Assembly: GCA_900770075.1 (NCBI GenBank)
Contig: CAAGIZ010000053.1
Span: 1-5,699, forward strand
Source of the DNA: Spirochaetia bacterium
GTDB lineage: Bacteria > Spirochaetota > Spirochaetia > Treponematales > Treponemataceae
Direction: 5' to 3'
Length of the DNA: 5,699 nt
A model generated the notes under the pieces. That model was not told where the DNA came from. It searched no databases and saw only the letters and a list, made by a program, of their open reading frames with translations. The position numbers were made by a program, and so were the translations under genes. The number at the start of each line of letters is the position of its first letter. Within the stretch, counting starts at the first letter, position 1. Positions 1-5,362 of the stretch are shown in pieces.

Positions 1-94
1 CACTAAAAGAATGAAGTTACAATTCACAGTTGGTTTTACTTTGGAGCGCAGTTTCCGGCAGAAAAAAGCCCCGGCATTTGCACCTTGCCTTTCC

Positions 95-226
95 GAAAAA
101 CCGGCTTTCCACGGTTCCGCTTGCCGCTCCATTCTTGAGCCCGCCTGAAGCCAGTCGGACTCAAGAACGCTGCCCACGCCCTGCGTGCTTGCGCCGTTCC
201 AATCCGGGCTAAGTTTTCCGCCCTGC
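95..226 (+). repeat. Dispersed hairpin repeat, copy 1
   Basis: The left arm (95-134, beginning GAAAAACCGGCTTT and ending GCCGCTCCATTC) matches copy 2 at 5379-5417 in about 37 of 40 positions by eye. The right arm (191-210, containing TCCAATCCGGGCT) matches 5456-5475 in 19 of 20. Between the arms sits an 8-bp stem TTCTTGAG/CTCAAGAA (132-139 with 160-167), its 20-base interior partly paired, unlike the hairpins at the same place in the other copies. After the shared AACGCT (166-171) this copy carries a second insertion, itself a hairpin (CACGC-cct-GCGTG, 175-187), absent from copies 2 and 3. It does not look coding. Whether it is mobile or a transcribed structured RNA cannot be told from sequence alone. 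Confidence 0.75.
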
Positions 227-267
227 TGCCTCCGAAAAAAAAACAAAAAATTGCAGGGCTTTTTTTT
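220..267 (+). terminator. Terminator-like stem at the end of repeat copy 1
   Basis: GCCCTGC (220-226) pairs with GCAGGGC (253-259) and is followed at once by eight T (260-267). The 26-base loop is longer than usual for an intrinsic terminator and is A-rich. It could end a plus-strand transcript entering from left of the window, isolating rpsD. The left half belongs to the end of the repeat; copy 2 has the related GTCCTGC followed by a T run at 5486-5500. Confidence 0.5.
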
Positions 268-299
268 AGAGGTTCCCTTTACAAGTCAAAAATTACATC

Positions 300-328
300 T
301 TGCCTAAAATCAATAAATTTGTTAGTAT
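300..328 (+). promoter_or_regulatory. Possible rpsD promoter
   Basis: TTGCCT (300-305) and TAGTAT (323-328) are 17 bases apart, the preferred sigma-70 spacing, but each matches its consensus only partly (3/6 and 4/6). Transcription would begin near 335, just before the hairpin at 336-357. No better pair is obvious between the stem at 220-267 and the gene. Confidence 0.35.
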
Positions 329-335
329 CGAAAAA

Positions 336-392
336 CTGTTTAGCACCCTCTAAACAGACGGGGGTTGCCGGAAATTCAGTTTTTGGCATCCC
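336..392 (+). promoter_or_regulatory. Structured rpsD leader, two stems
   Basis: A perfect 8-bp hairpin, CTGTTTAG/CTAAACAG (336-343 and 350-357, loop CACCCT), is followed by a second stem, GGGTTGCC (362-369) with GGCATCCC (385-392), which has a single T-T mismatch and a 15-base loop. Both lie in the predicted 5' untranslated region. S4 represses its own synthesis through mRNA leader structures in Escherichia coli and Bacillus subtilis. That this leader is an S4 target is inference from position only; I recognise no published S4-binding motif in it. Confidence 0.35.
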
Positions 393-477
393 GGTACATA
401 ACTTTGAAAGTCAAGTAACAGTTTCTGCGCGGCTTGTGGAAATTTACACTTGATGAATTTTTTCAGGAGCATTTAAA

Positions 478-1071
478 ATGGCTGTAAAAAAAGGTCCTCG
501 TTTTAAGGAATGTAGAAGACTTGGTGTAAACGTATGCGGACACCCAAAGGCTATGGACAGGGCAGGGGCACCGGCTTTTAAGAAGACAAAGAAAACTTCT
601 GACTACGGTCTTCACCTGATCGAAAAACAGAAGGTAAAGGCTTACTACGGTATTCTTGAACGCCAGCTTCGCCGCTATTTTGATCTGGCATCAAAATCAT
701 CAGAAATGACTGGTGTTGCTTTGCTTGTTTCTCTCGAAACCCGCCTTGACAACCTGGTTTACCGCCTCGGTTTTGCAAGTTCAATCCGCATGGCTCGCCA
801 GATGGTTTCTCACCGTCACATCGAAGTAGACGGAGTAAAAATCAACATTCCGTCTTATGCCGTAAAGGTTGGACAGGTTATCTCTCTGGTAGAAAAATCC
901 CAGAAGAGCGAACAGTTCAAAAAATCATGGCTTTCAGATTCAAAGGCAAAATTTGACTATCTGGAACGCGATGAAGAAAAGTTCTCTGGAAAACTTACAC
1001 GTCTTCCGCTCCGTGCAGAAATCCCTGTACAGATTAACGAACAGATGGTAGTTGAATACTACTCAAAATAG
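478..1071 (+). CDS. rpsD: 30S ribosomal protein S4
   Basis: Primary 16S rRNA-binding protein that nucleates assembly of the small-subunit body and contributes to decoding fidelity. The 197-residue product is slightly short for the family (about 200-209). The N-terminal S4 region is recognisable from GPRFKECRRLG (6-16), HPKAM (22-26) and EKQKVKAYYGILERQ (49-63). The RNA-binding S4 domain spans about 88-150, with TRLDNLVYRLGFA (88-100) and ARQMVSHRHIEVDG (106-119). The end VVEYYSK is the usual S4 tail. Only Cys12 and Cys20 are present near the N terminus, so this is the form without the four-cysteine zinc site. AGGAG at 465-469, 8 bases before ATG, supports the start. The gene appears monocistronic, with a leader of its own and a strong terminator directly after it, rather than lying in the alpha operon. 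Confidence 0.97.
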   Translation: MAVKKGPRFKECRRLGVNVCGHPKAMDRAGAPAFKKTKKTSDYGLHLIEKQKVKAYYGILERQLRRYFDLASKSSEMTGVALLVSLETRLDNLVYRLGFASSIRMARQMVSHRHIEVDGVKINIPSYAVKVGQVISLVEKSQKSEQFKKSWLSDSKAKFDYLERDEEKFSGKLTRLPLRAEIPVQINEQMVVEYYSK

Positions 1072-1085
1072 TCTGAAACGACTTC

Positions 1086-1117
1086 AAAAAAACCGCCGGA
1101 AGAACGGCGGTTTTTTT
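1086..1117 (+). terminator. rpsD rho-independent terminator
   Basis: CCGCCG (1093-1098), loop GAAGAA, CGGCGG (1105-1110), followed by seven T (1111-1117) that can also pair with the preceding A run (1086-1092). It lies 15 bases after the rpsD stop, so rpsD is separated from the next gene. Confidence 0.92.
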
Positions 1118-1191
1118 ATGCCTGCTTTTTTTACAGTTACCCTTCTAAAATGCTAAACATTGAATTTTTCTTTTCCGATATTTAATAAGAG

Positions 1192-1737
1192 ATGAAAAAG
1201 AATTTAGTTTGTTTTTTTACATTTTTGTTTCTTCTTTCTGCCTGTTTTTCTAAAAACATCAACTTTCAGGTGGTGCAGAATGTTCCCGGATATAAAGATG
1301 ATATTCAGGGCCAGGATCAGGAGCAGGAGGAAGTTTTTGCAGTGTCCTCCCTTTTTGAACAGGCTCTGTCTGATTTTTTCTTTGAATCCGGACACATAGT
1401 TTCAAATTCGCCTGTTTCCATAAAAAAGGACTCCCAGTCAGATGCTGCAGAGTTAAAGCGGGCTCTGGCAGACACTGTTCTGGGCAGCATGGATGTTCTT
1501 GTCCGACTTGAAATTGAGTATGATGAAAACCGGGGAAAAACACCGGGGGCCATGGTTCTCAGTGCTATCCGGGGAGTAAAATGGAACAATTACAGTCCAA
1601 AAACAGGCTTGGTTATTTCCAGCGGAAGTGCCGTTCCTGAAAAAAGCGGGCAGAAAGAAAACGGCGAAACCGAAGTCTACAAATTTGCAAGTTCGGTAGC
1701 TGCAAAGATAAGTTCAACATTAAACGGGTTAAAATAA
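1192..1737 (+). CDS. Small lipoprotein, function unknown
   Basis: I do not recognise the family. The 181-residue product begins with a type II signal peptide: MKKN, a hydrophobic stretch at 5-17, then the lipobox LSAC with lipidated Cys18, so it should be membrane-anchored and face the periplasm or surface. The mature part has a short Gln/Asp/Glu-rich segment (about 39-47), a mixed region with amphipathic character (about 50-110, with SLFEQALSDFFF and ADTVLGSMDVLVRLEIEYDE), and a polar C-terminal part ending in a likely helix (SSVAAKISSTLNGLK). The start is fixed by the lipobox, yet no Shine-Dalgarno sequence lies at normal distance: AAGAG touches the ATG directly. The stop is 11 bases before the preferred start of the next gene, so the two probably form one transcription unit. 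A shared envelope role is inference. Confidence 0.85.
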   Translation: MKKNLVCFFTFLFLLSACFSKNINFQVVQNVPGYKDDIQGQDQEQEEVFAVSSLFEQALSDFFFESGHIVSNSPVSIKKDSQSDAAELKRALADTVLGSMDVLVRLEIEYDENRGKTPGAMVLSAIRGVKWNNYSPKTGLVISSGSAVPEKSGQKENGETEVYKFASSVAAKISSTLNGLK

Positions 1738-1748
1738 AGGGGATGGCT

Positions 1749-3227
1749 ATGAAAAAGATAATTTCACTGATGCTTACCGTGTTTACAGTAGCAATAATTT
1801 TTGCGGCTGCAAGACCTTCTCTGGACGGACGGGCTGTTGTGTGCGAAGAAGGAGAGCTGCCAAAGGGGATGTTTGCCAAGACAATCGGCTATCTGCCGGG
1901 CGACAGCGTAACTGTTACAAATCCTGCAAACAGCACTTCTGTGGATGTACTTATTTTAGGTTCGATTGATTCCAGCGAAGGCATCGCAATCATGCTTTCT
2001 GCTGAAGCGGCCGAAAAACTTGCCATAAAAAAAGACTCCAGCGTTCAGGTAAAGATAACAAGGCGCACAGGAAGCGTAGATGAAAGCGTTTCCGGTACGG
2101 CGGTTCTTGCCGGAGACGGAGAAACATCTGAACAGCCGGAAGAGCCGGAGGCTGCGGAAAATCCGGTGCCGGAGACTGATTCCGTTACTGAAGGTACTTT
2201 TGAAGAAGAAATTTCTCAGGAAAATGAAGGCGAAACCCCTTCTCTTGAAGAAGAAAACCCTGCTTTGGAGCCGGAGCTTTCCGAAAACTTTGAAGCAGAC
2301 TTGCCTGAAGGCGGGCCGGAAACTTTGACAGAGGACTTGACCGAATCAGTGGAACCAGAGTCTTTTGAAACTGTGTCAGAAACGGAACCGGAAGAAACAG
2401 AAAATTTCCAGGAGATTGCGGAAGGAACAGAAGAAACGGAGGAAGAAAACTTTGCCCCGGAAGAAAGCTTTACGGAAACCGATAATGAAGTTTCTGCAGA
2501 AGAACCTGTAGATGCAGATTTCTTCGATAGCGAAGCTGCCTTAACCGAAGAACAGCCGGAAGCAGACCTGTTTACGGATGATTCGGAGTTTGCCGGTGAA
2601 GAGCCTGCCCCGGAAGAAGCCTTTGAAGCAGAAAACCTGTCTGAGGTACAGTCTGAAGAAGAAGAGCCTTTCAAGGCAGAAAATTTTGCTGGCTTTGACG
2701 AACCTGAAAATGAAGTTGAAGCTGAACTTGAAACTGAACCTGAAAAATCTCTGGCAGTTGAAGAGGTTATCGGTTCAGAGGAGGCTGAATATGCCCCGAT
2801 TATTTTAAGCCCTGCACAGCCAAATCCGCCGGAAGAACAGCCGGAACCTGTAGCAGAAGATGAAGTCTCTGAACCTGAAGTACAGGAGCCGGAAAAACAG
2901 CAGGTTCCGGAACAGAAACCATCCCTGCAAACCGCAGTTGAAGCTGAAACTTCTCCTGCTGCCGGCTATGAAAACTTCCTTACCACAGAGGCTGAACTCA
3001 AGAAAGGAATGTACTACTTGCAGATTGCAACCCTTTCCAGCGAAGAAAACCTGTCTAACCTTGTAAACAAATACGGAAGTAAATATCCGCTGGCAGTAAT
3101 TCGTCTGGAAAACAAAAAAGCATGGCGGGTTCTGGTGGGACCTCTTACAGCCGACGAATTTGGAATGATTAAGGAACGCTTTGAAGCCTACGGATTTAAA
3201 GACGCTTTCCTGAGGAAGATAAAGTAA
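1749..3227 (+). CDS. Exported RlpA-like protein with acidic linker and SPOR domain
   Basis: Three parts follow a signal peptide (1-21, MKKIISLMLT... ending AAA, no lipobox). Residues about 34-106 look like a degenerate RlpA-type double-psi beta-barrel (GMFAKTIGYLPGDSVTVTN, then AEAAEKLAIKKDSSVQVKI). Residues 107-417 are a Glu/Pro/Ser/Thr-rich, probably disordered linker. Residues 418-491 are a SPOR domain (GMYYLQIATLSSEENL, AWRVLVGPL), which binds denuded septal peptidoglycan. Barrel plus SPOR is the layout of RlpA lytic transglycosylases. Here SIDSSEG replaces the usual DRGP segment and the whole protein has no histidine, so the catalytic acid/His set is missing and a structural or targeting role is likelier. 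The linker holds only four basic residues (Lys309, 333, 383, 390). An ATG at 1743 is in frame, but AAGGGG (1737-1742) is correctly spaced for 1749. The long acidic region plus C-terminal SPOR recalls, from memory, the T. pallidum acidic repeat protein Arp. SPOR call strong; barrel call moderate. Confidence 0.85.
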   Translation: MKKIISLMLTVFTVAIIFAAARPSLDGRAVVCEEGELPKGMFAKTIGYLPGDSVTVTNPANSTSVDVLILGSIDSSEGIAIMLSAEAAEKLAIKKDSSVQVKITRRTGSVDESVSGTAVLAGDGETSEQPEEPEAAENPVPETDSVTEGTFEEEISQENEGETPSLEEENPALEPELSENFEADLPEGGPETLTEDLTESVEPESFETVSETEPEETENFQEIAEGTEETEEENFAPEESFTETDNEVSAEEPVDADFFDSEAALTEEQPEADLFTDDSEFAGEEPAPEEAFEAENLSEVQSEEEEPFKAENFAGFDEPENEVEAELETEPEKSLAVEEVIGSEEAEYAPIILSPAQPNPPEEQPEPVAEDEVSEPEVQEPEKQQVPEQKPSLQTAVEAETSPAAGYENFLTTEAELKKGMYYLQIATLSSEENLSNLVNKYGSKYPLAVIRLENKKAWRVLVGPLTADEFGMIKERFEAYGFKDAFLRKIK

Positions 3228-3229
3228 GA

Positions 3230-3360
3230 GAGCCTCTAAAAACTGAGTTTTTTTGCAACTCTATAAAGGATTAAACAGACAGATGCTGCTCCGGGGTGGA
3301 GGGACGCAAAGCGTTTGCCGGTACGGCAAATGGAGCGTCAGCGCAATCCCGGAACACCGC
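3230..3360 (-). repeat. Dispersed hairpin repeat, copy 3 (inverted)
   Basis: Read on the minus strand, the core shows CTGACGCTCCATT (complement of 3329-3341), a hairpin TTTGCCG-tac-CGGCAAA (3314-3330), then AACGCTTTGCG and CTCCACCCCGG (complement of 3293-3315). These parallel CTGCCGCTCCATT, the variable hairpin, AACGCTCCGCG and CTCCAATCCGG of copy 2. Its hairpin is the shortest of the three and unrelated in sequence. The minus-strand far end carries TTTTTAGAGGCTC (3230-3242), which matches TTTTTAGAGGTTC after copy 1 (263-275) in 12 of 13 positions. It is more diverged than copies 1 and 2 and begins within 3 bases of the stop codon of the preceding gene. Confidence 0.55.
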
Positions 3361-3392
3361 TTGAAAGTTGAATTCGCCCGAAATAAAAAAAT

Positions 3393-3439
3393 AAAAAAAC
3401 TCCCGGAACGGCATTTTACCGTTTAGGGAGTTTTTTTTT
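3393..3439. terminator. Bidirectional terminator between convergent genes
   Basis: A 12-bp outer stem of seven A plus CTCCC (3393-3404) pairs with GGGAG plus T run (3426-3437). Inside it, AACGG and CCGTT form a second stem. T runs follow on both strands, so it can end both the plus-strand SPOR gene and the minus-strand aminopeptidase gene, whose stop lies 25 bases away. Confidence 0.9.
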
Positions 3440-3463
3440 CGCATTTTTGTTTTTATGCAGGCT

Positions 3464-4789
3464 TTATTCCAGTGTCAGAAAGGCTTTGTAGGCATTGTAG
3501 GCTTGTTTTATGTCAAAAACACTGGTAATTTCCCAGGGAGCGTGCATGCTCAGAACGCTTACCCCGGCATCCAGAACGTTCATTCCGTATTTTGCCGCCA
3601 GATATGCAATGGTTCCGCCGCCACCCTGATCGACTTTTCCCAATTCTGCCATCTGATATTTTACCTGATGTTCGTCCAGAACGTTTCTCAGTCTGGCAAT
3701 GAATTCCGGGTTTGCATCGCTAGCACCGCTTTTACCCCGGCTTCCTGTGTATTTGTTGAAGACGATTCCGCCGCCAAGGAAGGATGCGTTGTTTTTGTCA
3801 AAAAGATCCGGGTTCATAGGGTCGTAGGCTGCGTTTACGTCGCTGGAAAGCATTGAACAGTTTGCAAGGCACCGTCTGACCGTCAGTTCACTGAAGCCTT
3901 TTTCAGTCCGGGCGCTTAATTCTGCAACGGCGTTTTCAAAGAAGTGGCTTGCCATACCCGTGGCCCCAACGCTTCCGATTTCTTCCTTGTCTACGCACAG
4001 ACAGCAAATGGTTGTGTTTTTTGCCTTAGAGTCAAAGAAAGCCTGCAAAGAAGCAAAGGCACAGGAGCGGTCGTCCTGACCATAGGCCAGAACAAGGCTT
4101 TTGTCCAGCCCCAGATCCCTTGCTTTTCCGGCAGGTACGGCTTCCAGTTCAGCAGAGGCAAAGTCCTCCTCTTCGATGCCGTATTTTTCTTTCAGAAGGT
4201 TGAGGATTTTCTTTTTTCCAGTTTCCTTTTCTTTTGAGTCTTTTACAGGATTTTCAGAACCCACTATTAAATCCAAATTTTCTCCCGGAATAAAGTCCGA
4301 AGCGGTTTCCTTCAGCTGCTTTTGTGCAAGGTGGGGCAGAATATCGCTTATGACGAAAACCGGCTCATCTTCCTTTTCGCCAAGGCAGACGTTTACGGTT
4401 TTTCCATCCTTTGTGCAAATAACCCCGTGAATTGCAAGGGGAAGGGTAACCCACTGGTATTTTTTTATTCCGCCGTAGTAGTGGGTGTTCAGGTAAACAA
4501 GAAAATCCTTTTCGTAAAGCGGGTTCTGCTTTATGTCAAGGCGGGGAGAGTCGATGTGGGCACCCAGAACGTTTATGCCTTTTTCAAGAGAGTCCGCTCC
4601 GATTTGAAAGAGGGCTACGGCCTTGTTCATCTTTTGAATGTAAACCTTGTCTCCCGGAGTGATTTTTTCCAGAGAATTGAGCTCCCTGTAGCCGTTTTTT
4701 TCTGCAAGCGCTATGATTTGAGCAGCACATTCCCGCTCTGTTTTTCCGTTGTCGAGGAATTTTTTGTAATTTGCAATTAAATCTGACAT
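3464..4789 (-). CDS. apeA: M18 family metallo-aminopeptidase
   Basis: Cytosolic dinuclear-zinc exopeptidase that removes N-terminal residues, often acidic ones, from peptides; it probably acts late in peptide turnover. The 441-residue length is normal for the family. Metal and catalytic residues are all visible: His78 and Asp80 in GAHIDSP (76-82), the bridging Asp in YGQDDR (Asp239/240), the catalytic and metal Glu pair in DKEEIGS (Glu269-Glu270), Asp317 in SSDVNAAYDP, and His416 in SMHAPWE. A Gly run (QGGGGT, 388-393) is also typical. The symbol follows the spirochaete and clostridial M18 subgroup that I recall as ApeA; M18 membership is certain, the subgroup less so. The frame extends upstream to 4837, but that start lies in the ssrA terminator, while ATG 4789 has AGGA seven bases ahead. 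Only about 35 bases separate it from that terminator and I see no clear promoter of its own, so readthrough from ssrA may contribute. Confidence 0.95.
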   Translation of the reverse strand: MSDLIANYKKFLDNGKTERECAAQIIALAEKNGYRELNSLEKITPGDKVYIQKMNKAVALFQIGADSLEKGINVLGAHIDSPRLDIKQNPLYEKDFLVYLNTHYYGGIKKYQWVTLPLAIHGVICTKDGKTVNVCLGEKEDEPVFVISDILPHLAQKQLKETASDFIPGENLDLIVGSENPVKDSKEKETGKKKILNLLKEKYGIEEEDFASAELEAVPAGKARDLGLDKSLVLAYGQDDRSCAFASLQAFFDSKAKNTTICCLCVDKEEIGSVGATGMASHFFENAVAELSARTEKGFSELTVRRCLANCSMLSSDVNAAYDPMNPDLFDKNNASFLGGGIVFNKYTGSRGKSGASDANPEFIARLRNVLDEHQVKYQMAELGKVDQGGGGTIAYLAAKYGMNVLDAGVSVLSMHAPWEITSVFDIKQAYNAYKAFLTLE

Positions 4790-4822
4790 ATAGTTTTCCT
4801 GAAAAGGCAGCAAAATGCTCCC

Positions 4823-4851
4823 AAAAATAAAAACCACGAAAAAATCGTGGT
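4823..4851 (-). terminator. ssrA rho-independent terminator
   Basis: On the minus strand ACCACGA (4851-4845) pairs with TCGTGGT (4839-4833) around a 5-base T loop, followed by TTTTTATTTT (4832-4823). It starts 6 bases beyond the encoded tmRNA 3' end. A shorter T run on the other strand might allow some function in reverse. Confidence 0.9.
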
Positions 4852-4856
4852 CTTTT

Positions 4857-5241
4857 TAGTGGAGATGGGGGGAATTGAACCCCCGTCCGAAAGTGTAATC
4901 CAAATACATCTACATGTTTAGTTATGCGAGGCAGTTGTCGGGAACCACTTGGCGGCATAACAGGCATTGGTTCCGTATTCAGTCTGAAAAGTCCCGTAAA
5001 ACCGGCTGAAAGAGCCTACGGCAAGTTCCTGTTTGTAACAGAATGACCCAAAGTTAGGAACAGCACCCTGAGTATTCCGGCCAACGCTGACTAAGCAGCG
5101 AGAGCTTCTGCAGAAGAAGCTTCAACAACTTCTTCTTCTTTTCTTGCGAAAATTGCAGTTATTTTTTTGTCAGTTTGGGGAACCTTCACTCCCACATGCA
5201 GTAAGTGCATTATTCACAGTCGTCGAAACCGGTGCGCCGCC
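4857..5241 (-). ncRNA. ssrA: Transfer-messenger RNA (tmRNA)
   Basis: Rescues stalled ribosomes with SmpB: it enters as an alanyl-tRNA mimic, then templates a degradation tag. The 5' end has the conserved GGTTTCGAC. The 3' end has a T arm, GGGGG-TTCAATT-CCCCC (4884-4868), and acceptor strand CATCTCC plus A73 (4867-4860). Helix P2 is well supported: CTGCATGT and AATGCA near the 5' end pair with ACATGTAG and TGTATT near the 3' end. Two H-type pseudoknots are visible after the tag: CCGTA/TACGG interleaved with TTCAG/CTGAA (5021-4978), and GGAACCA/TGGTTCC interleaved with GTTATGC/GCATAAC (4974-4921). Oddities: the 5' strand GGCGGCG pairs poorly with CATCTCC, with C3 facing U70 and C6 facing A67, and the three bases after A73 are CTA, not CCA. 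The gene has its own promoter and terminator and lies downstream of clpX on the same strand. Confidence 0.95.
5091..5156 (-). other. tmRNA tag-peptide reading frame
   Basis: The resume codon is GCA at 5156-5154, preceded by ATAACT, the usual upstream context. The frame runs 21 codons to TAG (5093-5091). The tag starts AIFARKEEE, continues VVEASS and ends AEALAA; the tRNA-borne alanine precedes it. The ALAA tail is the classic ClpX-recognised end. Typical encoded tags are about 10-15 residues (10 in E. coli, 12 in T. pallidum from memory), so this one is long and rich in Glu and Ala. Confidence 0.85.
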
Positions 5242-5258
5242 GTTTGTCTTCAATAAAA

Positions 5259-5287
5259 AATATAGTAAATTTATTAAAAACCGTCAA
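5259..5287 (-). promoter_or_regulatory. ssrA promoter
   Basis: On the minus strand TTGACG (5287-5282) and TATATT (5264-5259) are separated by exactly 17 bases in an A/T-rich setting; each differs from the sigma-70 consensus by one base. Transcription would begin near 5252, about 10 bases before the mature tmRNA 5' end, leaving a short leader for RNase P to remove. Confidence 0.82.
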
Positions 5288-5362
5288 TTAAAAGTCATTC
5301 AAAAGAAGCCCTTCCGTCCCTTTTTGGAGCACATCCACCCTAAAAAGCAGGCTTTTTCTTTC

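Larger units (their letters stand above)
1..477. other. Non-coding region upstream of rpsD
   Basis: No convincing gene is visible in this 477-base stretch. Bases 1-94 show nothing I can name. Bases 95-226 are copy 1 of a dispersed hairpin-rich repeat, 220-267 form a terminator-like stem with a T8 run, and 300-470 hold a possible promoter, two leader stems and the rpsD ribosome binding site. A 60-codon open frame at 30-212 lies mostly inside the repeat, has no ribosome binding site and encodes low-complexity Pro/Arg-rich sequence, so I do not treat it as a gene. Confidence 0.7.

Noticed and set aside
30..212. 60-codon plus-strand open frame
   Set aside because: It runs through repeat copy 1, has no ribosome binding site, and the homologous sequence at copy 2 does not keep the frame.
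2216..2674. 152-codon minus-strand Ser-rich open frame
   Set aside because: It is the antisense of the Glu-rich linker; complementing GAA and GAG codons gives Ser-rich frames free of stops. No start signals are present.
2080..3066. Lys/Arg/Leu-rich plus-strand frames within the SPOR gene
   Set aside because: These are shifted readings of GAA/AAG-rich coding sequence, fully inside a gene with strong domain evidence.
3455..4780. Several plus-strand frames of 97-152 codons opposite the aminopeptidase
   Set aside because: They are antisense to a gene with every M18 catalytic motif; none shows a recognisable domain.
4790..4837. Upstream start (16 extra residues) for the aminopeptidase
   Set aside because: It begins inside the ssrA terminator and lacks a ribosome binding site; ATG at 4789 has AGGA at good spacing.
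4584..4967. 127-codon minus-strand frame across ssrA and the start of the aminopeptidase gene
   Set aside because: It translates the tmRNA 3' part, crosses the terminator and is out of frame with the real gene.
4857..5241. Two-piece or permuted tmRNA to explain the mismatched acceptor stem
   Set aside because: 5' domain, tag, pseudoknots and T arm occur in ordinary order, with one promoter and one terminator, and no nearby CGCCGCC strand at a suitable 3' end was found.
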